A DNA stretch of 64,000 nt from Odoribacter splanchnicus DSM 20712 (GTDB lineage: Bacteria; Bacteroidota; Bacteroidia; Bacteroidales; Marinifilaceae): positions 248,001 through 312,000 of the forward strand of contig NC_015160.1 of the NCBI RefSeq assembly GCF_000190535.1, read 5' to 3'. Shown here one piece after another: positions 14,913 through 24,115 of the stretch (position 1 is the stretch's first letter; each line of letters opens with the position of its first letter). The notes beneath the pieces are model-generated. The model was not told the DNA's origin. It saw nothing but the letters and a program-made list of their open reading frames with translations, and did not search any database. A program made the translations under genes and the position numbers.

Positions 14913-16940
14913 ATGAAAAAAGGATTGTTTGCTTTTTTGTTGACGTTCATGCTGGGTATTTTTACTGTTTCGGCACAGGTAGAAAATCCGGCTCAATGGT
15001 CATATTCTCAGAAGAGTCTGGGAAATAATGAATACGAACTTGTTTTTAAGGCCGCTTTAGAACCGGGATGGCATATTTATTCGATGTATACGCCCGAAGG
15101 TGGTCCTATGGCTACAACTGTTACTTTTGAAGAAGCCGGAAAAGGGATCGAATTGGTTGGAAAAGCAACAGAGAACGAACCCAAAAAAGAACATGACGAT
15201 GTATTCGGTGTGGACGTTTGGTCGTTCGAACTTGAATATGTCATTACTCAAAAAATTAAAGTAACCGATCCGGCTATTGCTGCTGTAAAAGGTGAAATCG
15301 AATTTCAGGTATGCCGCGAAGGACAATGTGTGAGATTCGACGAATCGTTCGATATCAAGATCGGTGATCAGCCTGCTGCTAAAACTGAAGTAAAAGCTGC
15401 TGCTGCAACCGATTCTTCCAGTGATTCGACTAAAGACGAGTCTTTGTGGATATTTTTCTGGGGGGCTTTCGTAGCCGGTTTGGCTGCTGTGGTGATGCCT
15501 TGCGTTTTCCCGATGATTCCGATGACTGTATCTTTCTTTATGCACGGAGATACGAACAAAGCAAAGGCGAAAGCAAAAGCGATCTTCTTCTCTTTGTCGA
15601 TTATCGCTATCTATACCGCTCTGGGATTGATTATTTCTATGTTATTAGGTCCTGATTTTATCAACTGGTTAAGTACCAATTGGGTGCCTAATGTATTTTT
15701 CTTTGTGATCTTTATGATTTTCGCAGCTTCTTTCTTCGGTGCTTTCGAGATTGTATTACCTTCCTGGATTGTAAATAAATCGGATGCACAGGCAGATAAA
15801 GGCGGATATGTCGGAGCTTTCTTCATGGCTTTCACTTTGGTATTGGTATCTTTCTCTTGTACAGCTCCGATTGTCGGGACTGTACTGGTTGAGGCTGCCA
15901 GAGGATCTGTACTGCGTCCGATTATCGGTATGTTGGGATTTTCTATCGCTGTAGCCTTACCTTTCGGTTTCTTTGCTTTCTTCCCTTCAAAACTAAGCAA
16001 CCTGCCGAAATCAGGAGGTTGGTTGAACTCTGTAAAAGTGGTACTCGGTTTTATAGAAGTTGCTTTAGGATTCAAATTCCTGATGGTTGCCGACCAGACT
16101 TACCACTGGGGATTACTCGACCGTGAAATATATATCGCTATTTGGGTAACGATCTTTACTTTGCAGGGATTGTACCTGATGGGTAAAATCAAATTTGCAC
16201 ATGACAGCGAACTGAAATACATCGGTGTTCCCCGTCTGGCGTTTATCATCGCTACGTTCACTTTTGTGGTATATCTGATTCCGGGTATGTTCGGTGCTCC
16301 TTTAAAAGCTTTGGCCGGTTATTTCCCGCCTCAGGAAACCATCGACTTCGATATCAACCGGATTGTACGGGATAATGTAAAGCAGATTTCTGTCAGTGGT
16401 GTTGCTACCGGAACAGCTAAGAAGTCTGACGCTTGTGAAGCTCCGAAATATTCCGATTTCTTGCACTTAGCTCATGGTTTGGATGGCTATTTCGATTATG
16501 ATCAGGCTTTAAAATGTGCTCAGGCTCAAAACAAGCCGCTCTTTATCGACTTCACAGGACACGGTTGTGTAAATTGCCGCGAAATGGAACAATCGGTATG
16601 GTCCGATCCGCGTGTATTGGATATGTTGAAAAACGATTATGTCGTAGTGGCTTTGTATGTAGACGACAAGACTACTTTACCTGAAAGTGAATGGTATGTA
16701 TCCGATTATGACGGAAAGAAAAAGAAAACATTAGGCAAGAAAAATGCTGACTTCCAGATCAAGAAATTCGATTCCAATGCACAGCCCAACTACATTTTGT
16801 TGGATAGCCGCGGCGGCAACGATAATGATCTGAGACCGCATATACTGGCTGCTCCAAGAGGACATAACCTGGATAAAGATGCTTTCGTTGAATTTTTGAA
16901 ACAAGGTTTGGAAGAATATAAGAAAAGAGGAAATAATTAA
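14913..16940 (+). CDS. dsbD: thiol:disulfide interchange protein DsbD
   Basis: A 675-residue inner-membrane reductant conduit. After a signal peptide (1-21), residues 22-155 form the N-terminal DsbD-alpha domain with its cysteine pair C134/C139 ('CREGQC'). About eight membrane helices (178-460) carry the CcdA-type cysteines in 'VVMPCVFPMIP' (C197) and 'SFSCTAPIVG'. The C-terminal thioredoxin-like domain has 'FTGHGCVNCREME' with the CVNC active site near residue 552. It moves electrons from cytoplasmic thioredoxin to periplasmic acceptors. It stands alone between its own promoter and a strong terminator. Confidence 0.93.
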   Translation: MKKGLFAFLLTFMLGIFTVSAQVENPAQWSYSQKSLGNNEYELVFKAALEPGWHIYSMYTPEGGPMATTVTFEEAGKGIELVGKATENEPKKEHDDVFGVDVWSFELEYVITQKIKVTDPAIAAVKGEIEFQVCREGQCVRFDESFDIKIGDQPAAKTEVKAAAATDSSSDSTKDESLWIFFWGAFVAGLAAVVMPCVFPMIPMTVSFFMHGDTNKAKAKAKAIFFSLSIIAIYTALGLIISMLLGPDFINWLSTNWVPNVFFFVIFMIFAASFFGAFEIVLPSWIVNKSDAQADKGGYVGAFFMAFTLVLVSFSCTAPIVGTVLVEAARGSVLRPIIGMLGFSIAVALPFGFFAFFPSKLSNLPKSGGWLNSVKVVLGFIEVALGFKFLMVADQTYHWGLLDREIYIAIWVTIFTLQGLYLMGKIKFAHDSELKYIGVPRLAFIIATFTFVVYLIPGMFGAPLKALAGYFPPQETIDFDINRIVRDNVKQISVSGVATGTAKKSDACEAPKYSDFLHLAHGLDGYFDYDQALKCAQAQNKPLFIDFTGHGCVNCREMEQSVWSDPRVLDMLKNDYVVVALYVDDKTTLPESEWYVSDYDGKKKKTLGKKNADFQIKKFDSNAQPNYILLDSRGGNDNDLRPHILAAPRGHNLDKDAFVEFLKQGLEEYKKRGNN

Positions 16941-16963
16941 TTGACTCTTTGACTGATCGATCA

Positions 16964-16996
16964 GGTACCCCGGAAACGGGGTACCTTTTTTATTTT
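16964..16996 (+). terminator. rho-independent terminator after dsbD
   Basis: Perfect 9-bp stem GGTACCCCG/CGGGGTACC with a GAAA tetraloop, followed by TTTTTTATTTT. Confidence 0.93.
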
Positions 16997-17063
16997 CCGA
17001 AAATTCGGTCTTTTATGTAACTTTTGATCTTTTCAACTGTCTTAGTATTGTAAGTGAGTTTGA

Positions 17064-17567
17064 ATGATGGATAAAAATGAATTTATATCTCTGGTACTTC
17101 CTTTAAAGGATCGGTTGTTTCGGGTGGCTTGGTGTATTCTGCGAAGCAAAGAAGAGGCCGAAGATATTGTTCAGGATGTAATGCTGAAGGTGTGGAGGGA
17201 TGAAAAAGGAAAGGTTGAAAATCTGGCAGCTTATTGTTACACTATGGCCCGGAATCTGGCTTTAAACCGATTGGTCTTGAAAGACAATCGGAGCAAGGAG
17301 TTGGAAGGGGCATATGAACAGGAAGTGCAGGAACAACCGTTGGAAAATATAATCCGTACCGAAAAGATGAAGTTGTTATATCGGATGATTGACGGATTAC
17401 CCGGTTTACAGCGGGATGTCGTCCAATTGAGAGATATGGAAGGACTGAGTTATCGGGATATTGCGAAAACTTTACAGGTGACGGAAGAACAGGTGAAAGT
17501 GAATTTATTCCGGGCCAGGAAAAAAATTAAAACATGGATTTTAAACATGGAGAATTATGGATTATGA
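17064..17567 (+). CDS. ECF-type RNA polymerase sigma factor
   Basis: A 167-residue sigma-70 family protein. Region 2 spans about 8-70 ('LFRVAWCILRSKEEAEDIVQDV'-type sequence with the -10-binding 'NLAAYCYTMARNLALN'), and region 4 spans about 110-160 ('GLSYRDIAKTLQVTEEQVK', the -35-binding HTH). There is no region 1 or 3, hence ECF class. Two consecutive ATGs (17064, 17067) are possible. The stop overlaps the start of the next gene by 11 bases, so this heads a tightly coupled operon 17064-19678 and probably controls it. Confidence 0.88.
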   Translation: MMDKNEFISLVLPLKDRLFRVAWCILRSKEEAEDIVQDVMLKVWRDEKGKVENLAAYCYTMARNLALNRLVLKDNRSKELEGAYEQEVQEQPLENIIRTEKMKLLYRMIDGLPGLQRDVVQLRDMEGLSYRDIAKTLQVTEEQVKVNLFRARKKIKTWILNMENYGL

Positions 17568-18015
17568 TCGGATCATAGGGTTGTTGGATAAGTACTGGAA
17601 GTGTGAAACCACCTTACCCGAAGAAGAAGAACTGCGTTATTTTTATAAGCATTGCCGGCAAATGCCGGAAGAATTGGCCGAATATAGGGAGCTGTTCATC
17701 TTTCAGGAAGGGGAAAGACAAATCGGGTTAGGAAATGATTTCGACCGGAAAATTTTGGCTTCCATCTACAATAAACGTCCTGCCGGATGGAGAAAAGGGC
17801 TTCGGGTGGCTGCGGTGTTGTTGTTATTGATAGGGGTAAGCCAGGTATTGATCGATATAGGGAATCCGCAAAAGGATACTTGTCAGACTCCCGAACAGGC
17901 ACTGGCCGAAGTCCGGCAGGCTTTGAATTTTGTATCTTCGAAGATGAACAGAGGACAACAACTGTTGGAAGAGAATATGGACGAAATGAAATGGATAAAC
18001 CGATATATAAAATAA
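17557..18015 (+). CDS. putative anti-sigma / single-pass membrane protein
   Basis: A 152-residue protein overlapping the sigma gene. The N-terminal 75 residues are cytosol-like and acidic ('EEEELRYFYKHCRQMPEELAEYRE'), then one membrane segment (about 78-96, 'LRVAAVLLLLIGVSQVL') and a periplasmic tail of about 55 residues. Layout and coupling fit an anti-sigma factor, and the short N-terminal helical domain resembles those of Bacteroidota sigma partners, but no defining zinc-binding motif is visible. Function inferred from position. Confidence 0.6.
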   Translation: MDYDRIIGLLDKYWKCETTLPEEEELRYFYKHCRQMPEELAEYRELFIFQEGERQIGLGNDFDRKILASIYNKRPAGWRKGLRVAAVLLLLIGVSQVLIDIGNPQKDTCQTPEQALAEVRQALNFVSSKMNRGQQLLEENMDEMKWINRYIK

Positions 18016-18022
18016 ATAGGTA

Positions 18023-18520
18023 ATGAAAAAGTGGATATGCATTGGATTATTTTTGATAGGAACCTGTAGTGTCCAGGCCCAGGATCTGGTGAGCGATTTT
18101 TTGGCCAAGACGAAAGAAAATAAAGTCTTTACACAGGTCAATATCAGCTCCAGGATGTTTCAAATGATTTCAGAGATCACGGATGCTGAAACGGAAAGTA
18201 TTATCCGAAATTTGACCGGTATGAAAATGCTGACAACAGAACAGGAAACAGACCGGTATTTTCAGGAAGTACGGACGATGCTTCAGAAGCGAAAGCCTGA
18301 ATATGAGGAATTGATGAGCATTCTGGAAGAAGGAGAACAGGTGTGGATGTATGTCCGGGAAAAGAATAAGGAGATTGTCGAATTGGTGATATTGGTAGGA
18401 GGAAAGGAAGAGTTTATGTTGATGAGCTTTTGTGGGGTGATCGATTTGAAAAAAATCTCCCGTTTGGCTAAAGCAGTAAATGTGGAAGGTATGGAGTACC
18501 TCGGAAAAGTAAAGAAATAG
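18023..18520 (+). CDS. DUF4252 family exported protein
   Basis: A 165-residue protein with a cleavable signal peptide (about 1-19, ending VQAQ) and the DUF4252 pattern: 'LVSDFLAKTKENKVFTQVNIS' near the mature start, two amphipathic segments, then 'LVILVGGKEEFMLMSFCGVIDLKKI'. DUF4252 proteins are small periplasmic proteins of unknown function, often downstream of ECF sigma/anti-sigma pairs in Bacteroidales. It lies 7 bases after the anti-sigma gene. Paralogous to the next gene. Confidence 0.8.
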   Translation: MKKWICIGLFLIGTCSVQAQDLVSDFLAKTKENKVFTQVNISSRMFQMISEITDAETESIIRNLTGMKMLTTEQETDRYFQEVRTMLQKRKPEYEELMSILEEGEQVWMYVREKNKEIVELVILVGGKEEFMLMSFCGVIDLKKISRLAKAVNVEGMEYLGKVKK

Positions 18521-18545
18521 AGTGTGTCGAATTTTAAACTTTGGG

Positions 18546-19046
18546 ATGATGAAAAAAAGTTTGTTCGTATTGATTTTAATCGGAGGTTGGGTAATCCCCT
18601 CTTGGGCTCAGAATAACAAAGAGTTCGAACAATTGTGCAAAAAATATCAGGATTCGGAAAATGTCGGATCGTTCGGAATGGATGGCTTGGGTTGTCTTTT
18701 GGCTTCCTGGTTTATCGGGAAAGAAGCGAACGATATAAATGCATTGATTCGGCAATGTTCTTCTTTCCGCATATTGAGTTGTAGCGGAGAAGAAAGTAAA
18801 ATGCTATGTAAAGATATCCGGGCATTTGTCCGGGCTAGCAAACTCGAGGAATTGATCAGTGTACAAGAAGATGGATCGGAGGTGAAACTCTATATGCAAA
18901 CGGTTAAAAATAAAGTCCATCAGGTTTTTGTATCGGTTGTCGATGAAGAACAGGAAGTTGTATTTCTGCAAGTAAAAGGAAAATTCGATCTGGCAGCTAT
19001 TCAAAAATTAGCTAAAACTTCTCAGATTAGTTATCTTTGCCACTGA
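18546..19046 (+). CDS. second DUF4252-like exported protein
   Basis: A 166-residue exported protein (signal peptide through 'WVIPSWAQ'). It shares the DUF4252 ending with its neighbour: 'VVFLQVKGKFDLAAIQKLAKT' against 'LMSFCGVIDLKKISRLAKA'. The ATG at 18546 (or the next ATG at 18549) is preferred to an in-frame GTG at 18522, which would add eight residues before the signal peptide. The middle part is Cys-rich (about five Cys between residues 25 and 85), unlike its paralogue. Confidence 0.7.
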   Translation: MMKKSLFVLILIGGWVIPSWAQNNKEFEQLCKKYQDSENVGSFGMDGLGCLLASWFIGKEANDINALIRQCSSFRILSCSGEESKMLCKDIRAFVRASKLEELISVQEDGSEVKLYMQTVKNKVHQVFVSVVDEEQEVVFLQVKGKFDLAAIQKLAKTSQISYLCH

Positions 19047-19060
19047 AAAGGACAACAGAT

Positions 19061-19678
19061 ATGCAGATATTGAAGTATATTTTCATCGGTTTGCTGATAT
19101 TTTTAACGTGTGGTTGTGGTGGAAAGAAAAAACAAGGAGAATTCCGATATTTCCGGAATTATCAACGTACATTTAACGATTTGAACGATAAGCATCTGAA
19201 GGCTGCCCGACAATGGGGGATACAACCGGTTACTTCTGACGAATTGTTGGAAGAGCAAATGGGAAAGTTGGATAAAATCGGCTCCTGTCGTTATTATCAG
19301 GTAGATGAATTGACCCATTCTATCCCTTATTTGGTTCCCCGGGCAGAGAAATTATTGAAGACGATTGGCCGGAATTTTCAGGATTCCCTTTCCAGTAAAG
19401 GCCTCTCTTCCCGTAAGATCATCGTGACCAGTGTGTTGAGAACAACCGGGAATGTGAAAAAGTTGCGGAAGAAAAATGTGAATGCCAGTGCCAACTCAGC
19501 TCATGTTTATGGAACTACTTTCGATGTTGCATATGCCCGTTACAAAGGAGCCGAAAAAGAAGAAACCGATAAATTAAAGTCTGTGTTGGCAGAGGTTTTG
19601 CAAGATTTGCGCAAGCAAAAGAAATGTTATGTCCGTTACGAATTCAAACAAGGGTGCTTTCACATCACTGTTCGTTAA
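19061..19678 (+). CDS. DUF5715 family lipoprotein, M15/VanY-like
   Basis: A 205-residue lipoprotein (LTCGCGG near residue 17-19). The C-terminal half contains 'NSAHVYGTTFDVAYARY' and ends 'GCFHITVR'; the spacing matches the SxHxxGxAxD and late HxH zinc sites of M15 D-Ala-D-Ala carboxypeptidases (here the last His pair is reduced to FHI). Classified by me as DUF5715. A peptidoglycan-trimming role is inferred. The ATG at 19061 is preferred because it begins the signal peptide; the upstream in-frame start at 19037 would overlap the previous gene. Confidence 0.7.
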   Translation: MQILKYIFIGLLIFLTCGCGGKKKQGEFRYFRNYQRTFNDLNDKHLKAARQWGIQPVTSDELLEEQMGKLDKIGSCRYYQVDELTHSIPYLVPRAEKLLKTIGRNFQDSLSSKGLSSRKIIVTSVLRTTGNVKKLRKKNVNASANSAHVYGTTFDVAYARYKGAEKEETDKLKSVLAEVLQDLRKQKKCYVRYEFKQGCFHITVR

Positions 19679-19699
19679 GTGAACAGGTGCGCTTCATTC

Positions 19700-20053
19700 T
19701 TAGTTGTACCTTTTGTAATGAATTTGGTAACCGACTCCTTTCTTTAAAATCAACTGGTCTTTGTCGAGCTGTATGATATTCAGGGTGTCTGAAAAATGTA
19801 AGGTTTGACGGTTGCCGGTACTTTCTCCTTCCAGAATGAGTGTTTTTCCGTTTATCTTCCAGCTTTTGTATTGAAGAGTGGCCATATTGATCGAACTGGC
19901 TTTCCCGTCTTTCTGAAATTTTATTCCTTGTACATCCTGGGCTCTGCCGGGGATGGGTTCACACCAGGAACCTGGTATTTTTTTCTCGTAACCTGTATTG
20001 GAACAGGATATCAGGCCTAAAGTCAGACAAGCGATTAAAGTAAAATTTTTCAT
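19700..20053 (-). CDS. Lipocalin_3-like lipoprotein
   Basis: A 117-residue lipoprotein (lipobox LISC, Cys17). 'GSWCEPIPGRAQDVQGIKF', 'KASSINMATLQYKSWK' and 'HFSDTLNIIQLDKDQLILKKG' reproduce the conserved order of the Lipocalin_3 family: W near the start, SSINMATL, then SDTL. A small outer-membrane-anchored beta-barrel binding protein, ligand unknown. It converges with the sigma operon, 21 bases from the DUF5715 stop. Confidence 0.75.
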   Translation of the reverse strand: MKNFTLIACLTLGLISCSNTGYEKKIPGSWCEPIPGRAQDVQGIKFQKDGKASSINMATLQYKSWKINGKTLILEGESTGNRQTLHFSDTLNIIQLDKDQLILKKGVGYQIHYKRYN

Positions 20054-20158
20054 ATCACATTTTATTTTATAGTTGTTTGTTTTTAAGGAGATAGCAAAAA
20101 TAAAATTCTATAGGTGAAATGACGAACTTGTCTTGGAGAAAGAGAAAAAATCTTGATT

Positions 20159-20740
20159 TTAATCAAGATTTTTTCTGGATTCGTTGAGAATACGGGTTCT
20201 GATCCGGCTTAATGTCTCGGGAGTGATTCTGAGGTAAGAAGCAATTTCTTTGAGATTAACCCTGTTCAAAATATCGGGAACTCTTTTTTGTAATTGGAGA
20301 TAACGTTCCTCGGGGGTATCACAATGCAGGGAAATTATTTTTTTGAGAAAGTCGAAGGCCAACGATTCGACGAATGCACGTACATAAATTTCACCGTCGA
20401 CCGATATTTGAAGAAAAGAACGTAAGGTTTCCAGAGGGGCCTGGATAACGACAGAATCTTCTAAAGCTTTTACATCCAATAAAGCGTCACAACCCTTTCG
20501 GGAAGGCAGGTAGGAGGATATAATTTCTTTCTCGAAAGCAAAAGCCATAATGTGTTCTGCACCTTTAGCGTCATGGCGGAGAAATTTGAAACTTCCCCGG
20601 ACGATATAGGCTATCTCATGGCAAAAATGTCCCCTTTGGATAAAAAAACTATTTTTCTTGATTTCTGTTCTTGTCCCGTGTTTTAGGATAATATTTTTCA
20701 GGAACTCCAATTCTTTTATATGGATATCGATATCTGACAT
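20159..20740 (-). CDS. Crp/Fnr family transcriptional regulator
   Basis: A 193-residue regulator. Residues 15-130 form a cyclic-nucleotide-binding-like barrel ('FFIQRGHFCHEIAYIVRGSFKF'), a long helix follows, and the C-terminal HTH is 'LKEIASYLRITPETLSRIRTR', typical of Bacteroidota Crp/Fnr proteins. There is no Fnr cysteine cluster, and the barrel lacks the canonical cAMP-binding RxS signature, so the ligand is unclear. I choose the start at 20740 (MSDIDIHIKELEF); an upstream in-frame ATG at 20791 adds 17 atypical residues. Divergent from ychF. Confidence 0.82.
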   Translation of the reverse strand: MSDIDIHIKELEFLKNIILKHGTRTEIKKNSFFIQRGHFCHEIAYIVRGSFKFLRHDAKGAEHIMAFAFEKEIISSYLPSRKGCDALLDVKALEDSVVIQAPLETLRSFLQISVDGEIYVRAFVESLAFDFLKKIISLHCDTPEERYLQLQKRVPDILNRVNLKEIASYLRITPETLSRIRTRILNESRKNLD

Positions 20741-20823
20741 GAAGCTTGCGGCATACTGTTTATCCGGACGAAGATACAAATAAAGCCTCACATTTTAATA
20801 TTGAATTATCTTTCAAAATTGAT

Positions 20824-20831
20824 TATCTTTG
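20824..20831 (+). promoter_or_regulatory. -7 box TATCTTTG of ychF
   Basis: TATCTTTG lies 51 bases upstream of the ychF ATG and matches TAnnTTTG. Confidence 0.65.
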
Positions 20832-20881
20832 CACGCCCGGAAGGGAAGGAATCATAGGTAATTATAAAAATAAAATATATT

Positions 20882-21982
20882 ATGGGTTTACAATGTGGTA
20901 TTGTCGGACTGCCGAATGTTGGAAAGTCTACCTTGTTTAATTGTTTGAGTAATGCGAAGGCGCAATCCGCCAATTTCCCTTTTTGTACGATAGAGCCCAA
21001 TGTCGGGGTGATCACTGTTCCCGATGAACGGTTGAATAAACTGGTCGAGTTGGTGAATCCGCAGAATGTGGTTCCTGCTGTGGTTGAAATTGTCGATATT
21101 GCCGGCCTGGTGAAAGGAGCCAGTAAGGGCGAAGGATTGGGTAATAAGTTTCTCTCTAACATCCGTGAGACGGATGCTATTATTCATGTGTTACGTTGTT
21201 TCGATGACGATAATATCGTACATGTGGACGGTAGTGTAGATCCGGTGAGGGATAAGGAAATTATCGATACTGAATTGCAGTTGAAAGATTTGGAAACAGT
21301 AGATAATCGCTTACAGAAAGAGGAGAAAAGAGCTATGACAGGTGGGGATCCGGTCGCTAAACGCTTGGTTGAAGTACTTCATCTGTATAAAGCTGCCTTG
21401 GAGAAAGGATTGTCTGCCCGTACCGTCGTATTGGACGATTTACAACAGGAAGCGGCCAAAGACCTGCAATTATTGACCAATAAACCCGTATTGTATGTTT
21501 GCAATGTCGACGAAGCCTCGGTTGTGAAGGGAAATAAATATGTAGATGCTGTTCGTGAAGCGGTGAAAAATGAAAAAGCCGAAGTATTGATTATCGGGGC
21601 AGGCATTGAGGCTGATATTGCAGAACTGGAGACCTACGAAGAGAAACAATTGTTTCTGGAAGATTTGGGACTAAAGGAAGCCGGAGTCAACAAGCTGATT
21701 CGTACGGCTTATCATTTATTGAATCTTCAGACCTATTTTACTGCTGGCCCGAAAGAAGTGAGGGCATGGACTTTCCGTAAAGGTATGAAAGCACCTCAGA
21801 CGGCCGGTATTATCCATACCGATTTCGAAAAAGGGTTTATCCGGGCCGAAGTGATCAAATACGATGATTTCATTGCATACGGTTCCGAAACGAAATGCAA
21901 AGAAGCCGGCAAAATGTCGGTAGAAGGGAAAGATTATGTGGTGCAGGATGGAGATATGATGAATTTTAGATTTAATGTATAA
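20882..21982 (+). CDS. ychF: redox-regulated ATPase YchF (Obg-like)
   Basis: A 366-residue P-loop ATPase of the OLA1/YchF branch. G1 is '[15 protein letters not shown]' (8-22), G3 is '[20 protein letters not shown]' (69-88), and the G4 position reads NVDE rather than NKxD, the feature that switches YchF to ATP. A coiled coil lies at about 130-165 and a C-terminal TGS domain ends '[11 protein letters not shown]'. It binds ribosomes and acts in stress responses and start selection in other bacteria. Its stop codon overlaps the first bases of a large palindrome. Confidence 0.96.
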   Translation: MGLQCGIVGLPNVGKSTLFNCLSNAKAQSANFPFCTIEPNVGVITVPDERLNKLVELVNPQNVVPAVVEIVDIAGLVKGASKGEGLGNKFLSNIRETDAIIHVLRCFDDDNIVHVDGSVDPVRDKEIIDTELQLKDLETVDNRLQKEEKRAMTGGDPVAKRLVEVLHLYKAALEKGLSARTVVLDDLQQEAAKDLQLLTNKPVLYVCNVDEASVVKGNKYVDAVREAVKNEKAEVLIIGAGIEADIAELETYEEKQLFLEDLGLKEAGVNKLIRTAYHLLNLQTYFTAGPKEVRAWTFRKGMKAPQTAGIIHTDFEKGFIRAEVIKYDDFIAYGSETKCKEAGKMSVEGKDYVVQDGDMMNFRFNV

Positions 21983-22047
21983 TCGATCACGGGGACGGGG
22001 CAATTGTGCGAAAATTTCGCACAATTGCCCCGTCCCCGTGATCGATT
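21981..22047. repeat. 67-bp near-perfect palindrome, copy 1
   Basis: Two 33-base arms with a single central base (22014). The core of each arm includes CGGGGACGGGGCAATTGTGC. Copy 2 at 27427-27485 shares 28 bases of arm exactly. It lies between the convergent ychF and glycosidase genes, followed by a T-run on the plus strand, so it may work as a two-way terminator. The GGGGACGG-type arm recalls REP/REPIN elements mobilised by RAYT transposases, but no such gene is in the window. Confidence 0.92.
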
Positions 22048-22052
22048 TTTCA

Positions 22053-23057
22053 TCAGTCTTCTTCGTTAGGTAGATAGAAGTCGAAATCGCTATTGCGGTC
22101 ACAGATTAGAAGGCCGTCCTGGATGGTCAAGGGAGCTACTTGAATACAACTTCTCCGGTATTGATACGGTAGGTTGCCTGATTCATCATTTCGGGTTTCG
22201 GTATGTGATTTACGTCCCGGGTGTGTGAAGTAGAATATATAAGCTTTATCTCCGGCCACAACGACGTCGGCATGTGCTCCCTGAGGAGTATCCTGGAAAC
22301 GCTTGCCTGGTTTATCCAGGAGCAATCCTTGTTTTTCCCAGGTATTTAAGTCGGTGGAACGGTATACCCGCAAACCTTGCCATTCATCGGTGATCATCCA
22401 GTAATAATTGCCGAAACGGAATACTTTGGGGCCTTCATGGGCATTCCCTCCAATTGCCGGCTGATCGTGGGTAATCCATTTTTTTAGATTTTTACTTTCG
22501 GCCATCATTGTCACAGAGCCGCGGTTCTGGTCTTTGTACCACATTTTCCAAGTACCGTCGGGAGTCCGGTATAAGGTAGGATCGATGATATTGGAGTTGA
22601 TCTGTGGTTTTCCTGCATATTTCCAGTCCCATAAATTTTTACTAGTGTAGTGGGCGATACAGGCATTCCCGCTCCAATGATTGCGTACGCCTTGAATATA
22701 AGATACGAACATATGGTATTTACCGTTGTGATACACGACATCCGGTGCCCAGAATGTGTTGTGTCCCGGTTCGATATCCAGGTCGAGAGTGCCCCGGTAA
22801 ACCCAACTTTGACCATGGTCGTCGGAAGAGGCTATACCGATCTGATTCCCATAACAATAGGCGACGTCTGCGGTTTCGGAATTTGCCCGGCGTTGCGTGT
22901 AAAGCATCCACCAGTTTTTTTCAGTCCGGTTCCAGATAAGTACCGGGTCGGCAGCTCCATCGGTAATCGGATCCCGGAATAGGGGAGCCGGAGCTTGGTG
23001 TTGTCCCCACAAACTCATGGTGTAAAGCAGGAATAGAATGAAAAATAAAATTTTCAT
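22053..23057 (-). CDS. five-bladed beta-propeller glycosidase (GH43/GH117-like)
   Basis: A 334-residue secreted protein (signal peptide about 1-18, ending LWGQ). The propeller repeats have the acid residues in clan-F-like positions: 'DGAADPVLIW' (candidate base Asp), 'NIIDPTLYRTPDGTWKMWY' (pKa-modulating Asp) and 'NAHEGPKVFRFGNYYW' (candidate acid Glu). 'TFWAPDVVYHNGKYHMFVS' matches the GH43-type WAPxV motif. The exact GH family is uncertain (GH43, GH117 and related propellers share this look). It is followed downstream by the palindrome and grouped with an arabinanase-like gene and a mutarotase on the same strand. Confidence 0.7.
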   Translation of the reverse strand: MKILFFILFLLYTMSLWGQHQAPAPLFRDPITDGAADPVLIWNRTEKNWWMLYTQRRANSETADVAYCYGNQIGIASSDDHGQSWVYRGTLDLDIEPGHNTFWAPDVVYHNGKYHMFVSYIQGVRNHWSGNACIAHYTSKNLWDWKYAGKPQINSNIIDPTLYRTPDGTWKMWYKDQNRGSVTMMAESKNLKKWITHDQPAIGGNAHEGPKVFRFGNYYWMITDEWQGLRVYRSTDLNTWEKQGLLLDKPGKRFQDTPQGAHADVVVAGDKAYIFYFTHPGRKSHTETRNDESGNLPYQYRRSCIQVAPLTIQDGLLICDRNSDFDFYLPNEED

Positions 23058-23103
23058 GGCTGTAGAGTGATTAGATTAGTACAAAAGCTTTACAAGGATA
23101 CAT

Positions 23104-24087
23104 TTAGAATTTGGGAGCCTGGGCTTCATTCGACGGCATATTTCCTTCCACGTAAGGCCAACCCTTTTTCCAGTGTATCCGGTCGAGCATCACTACCCGC
23201 CCTTGTTTGGCCTTATCCCGGATATAAGCATGATATAAAATCCAGTCGTCTCCTTTTTTATCGGTCATGATTTCGGCATTGTGCCCCGTACCGGCAAAAC
23301 TAGCATTGGGATGAATGACCACCTCGTGGTGGTTGTCGAGCATGGAATTGCCGTTTTTGTCCATGTAAGGGCCGAACAGGCTTTCCGACCTGCCGACGAC
23401 CGTGGTGTAGGTACTTTTTTCTCCCTGACAACATGAACCGATGGAAGCGAACAGATAGTAATACTTGCCTTTTTTATGGACATATACGGCTTCGTAGGCC
23501 GTTCCTGCTATCTGCGTCGGTTTTGCACCGGGACGGATATGAAGTCCATCTTCGCTTAATTCGATATAATAAATACCCCGGAAACTTCCCCAAAACAGGT
23601 ATTTTTCTCCGTTTTCTTCGATATAAAAGGGATCGATAGAGTTTTGAACTCCGATTTCATTACTCCTGAAGAGTTTTCCCTGGTCCGTAAATGGTCCTGC
23701 CGGCGAGTCGGCAACGGCGCATCCGATACCGCAAGTATGTTCTCCTCCCCAGCGGGACATCGCATAGTATAGCACGTATTTCCCATCGATGTGATTGATA
23801 TCCGGCGCCCACAAACCGGCTTTGGGTTCGAAAGTCGGACGTGTCGCATCGGTGAAAGCAGTTCCGACAAAAGTCCAGTTAACCAGATCGGGAGATTTAT
23901 AAATCGGTATATTGTGAATATCCTCGGTGGCGTATAAATAAAACATTCCGTCGGGAGCTTGAATCACAGTAGGATCCGGAGTCGACTTAGCCAGAACCGG
24001 ATTACAGTAAACTTTAATTTTAGGTGTTGTTCCATAACTATGGAGAGAACAGAAGAGGAAAAGTATGAAGATGAAGCTTATTTTCAT
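23104..24087 (-). CDS. glycoside hydrolase family 43, arabinan endo-arabinosidase-like
   Basis: A 327-residue secreted enzyme. Motifs: 'KSTPDPTVIQAPDGMFYLY' (base Asp), 'GLWAPDINHIDGKYVLYY', 'NSIDPFYIEENGEKYLFWG' (modulator Asp) and 'GTAYEAVYVHKKGKYYYLF' (acid Glu), then 'GTGHNAEI', a histidine that binds a structural ion in GH43 arabinanases. I choose the ATG at 24087 because MKISFIFILFLFC starts a normal signal peptide; longer in-frame starts (up to 24168) run through an operator-like repeat. Cleaves alpha-1,5-arabinan or related arabinosides by family inference. Confidence 0.82.
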   Translation of the reverse strand: MKISFIFILFLFCSLHSYGTTPKIKVYCNPVLAKSTPDPTVIQAPDGMFYLYATEDIHNIPIYKSPDLVNWTFVGTAFTDATRPTFEPKAGLWAPDINHIDGKYVLYYAMSRWGGEHTCGIGCAVADSPAGPFTDQGKLFRSNEIGVQNSIDPFYIEENGEKYLFWGSFRGIYYIELSEDGLHIRPGAKPTQIAGTAYEAVYVHKKGKYYYLFASIGSCCQGEKSTYTTVVGRSESLFGPYMDKNGNSMLDNHHEVVIHPNASFAGTGHNAEIMTDKKGDDWILYHAYIRDKAKQGRVVMLDRIHWKKGWPYVEGNMPSNEAQAPKF

Positions 24088-24115
24088 AAATATTGAAGTC
24101 ATAATAATCAAAAAG

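Noticed and set aside
21981..22047. Palindrome as the inverted repeat of an insertion sequence
   Set aside because: The arms adjoin with one base between them, leaving no room for a transposase, and no transposase lies between copies 1 and 2.
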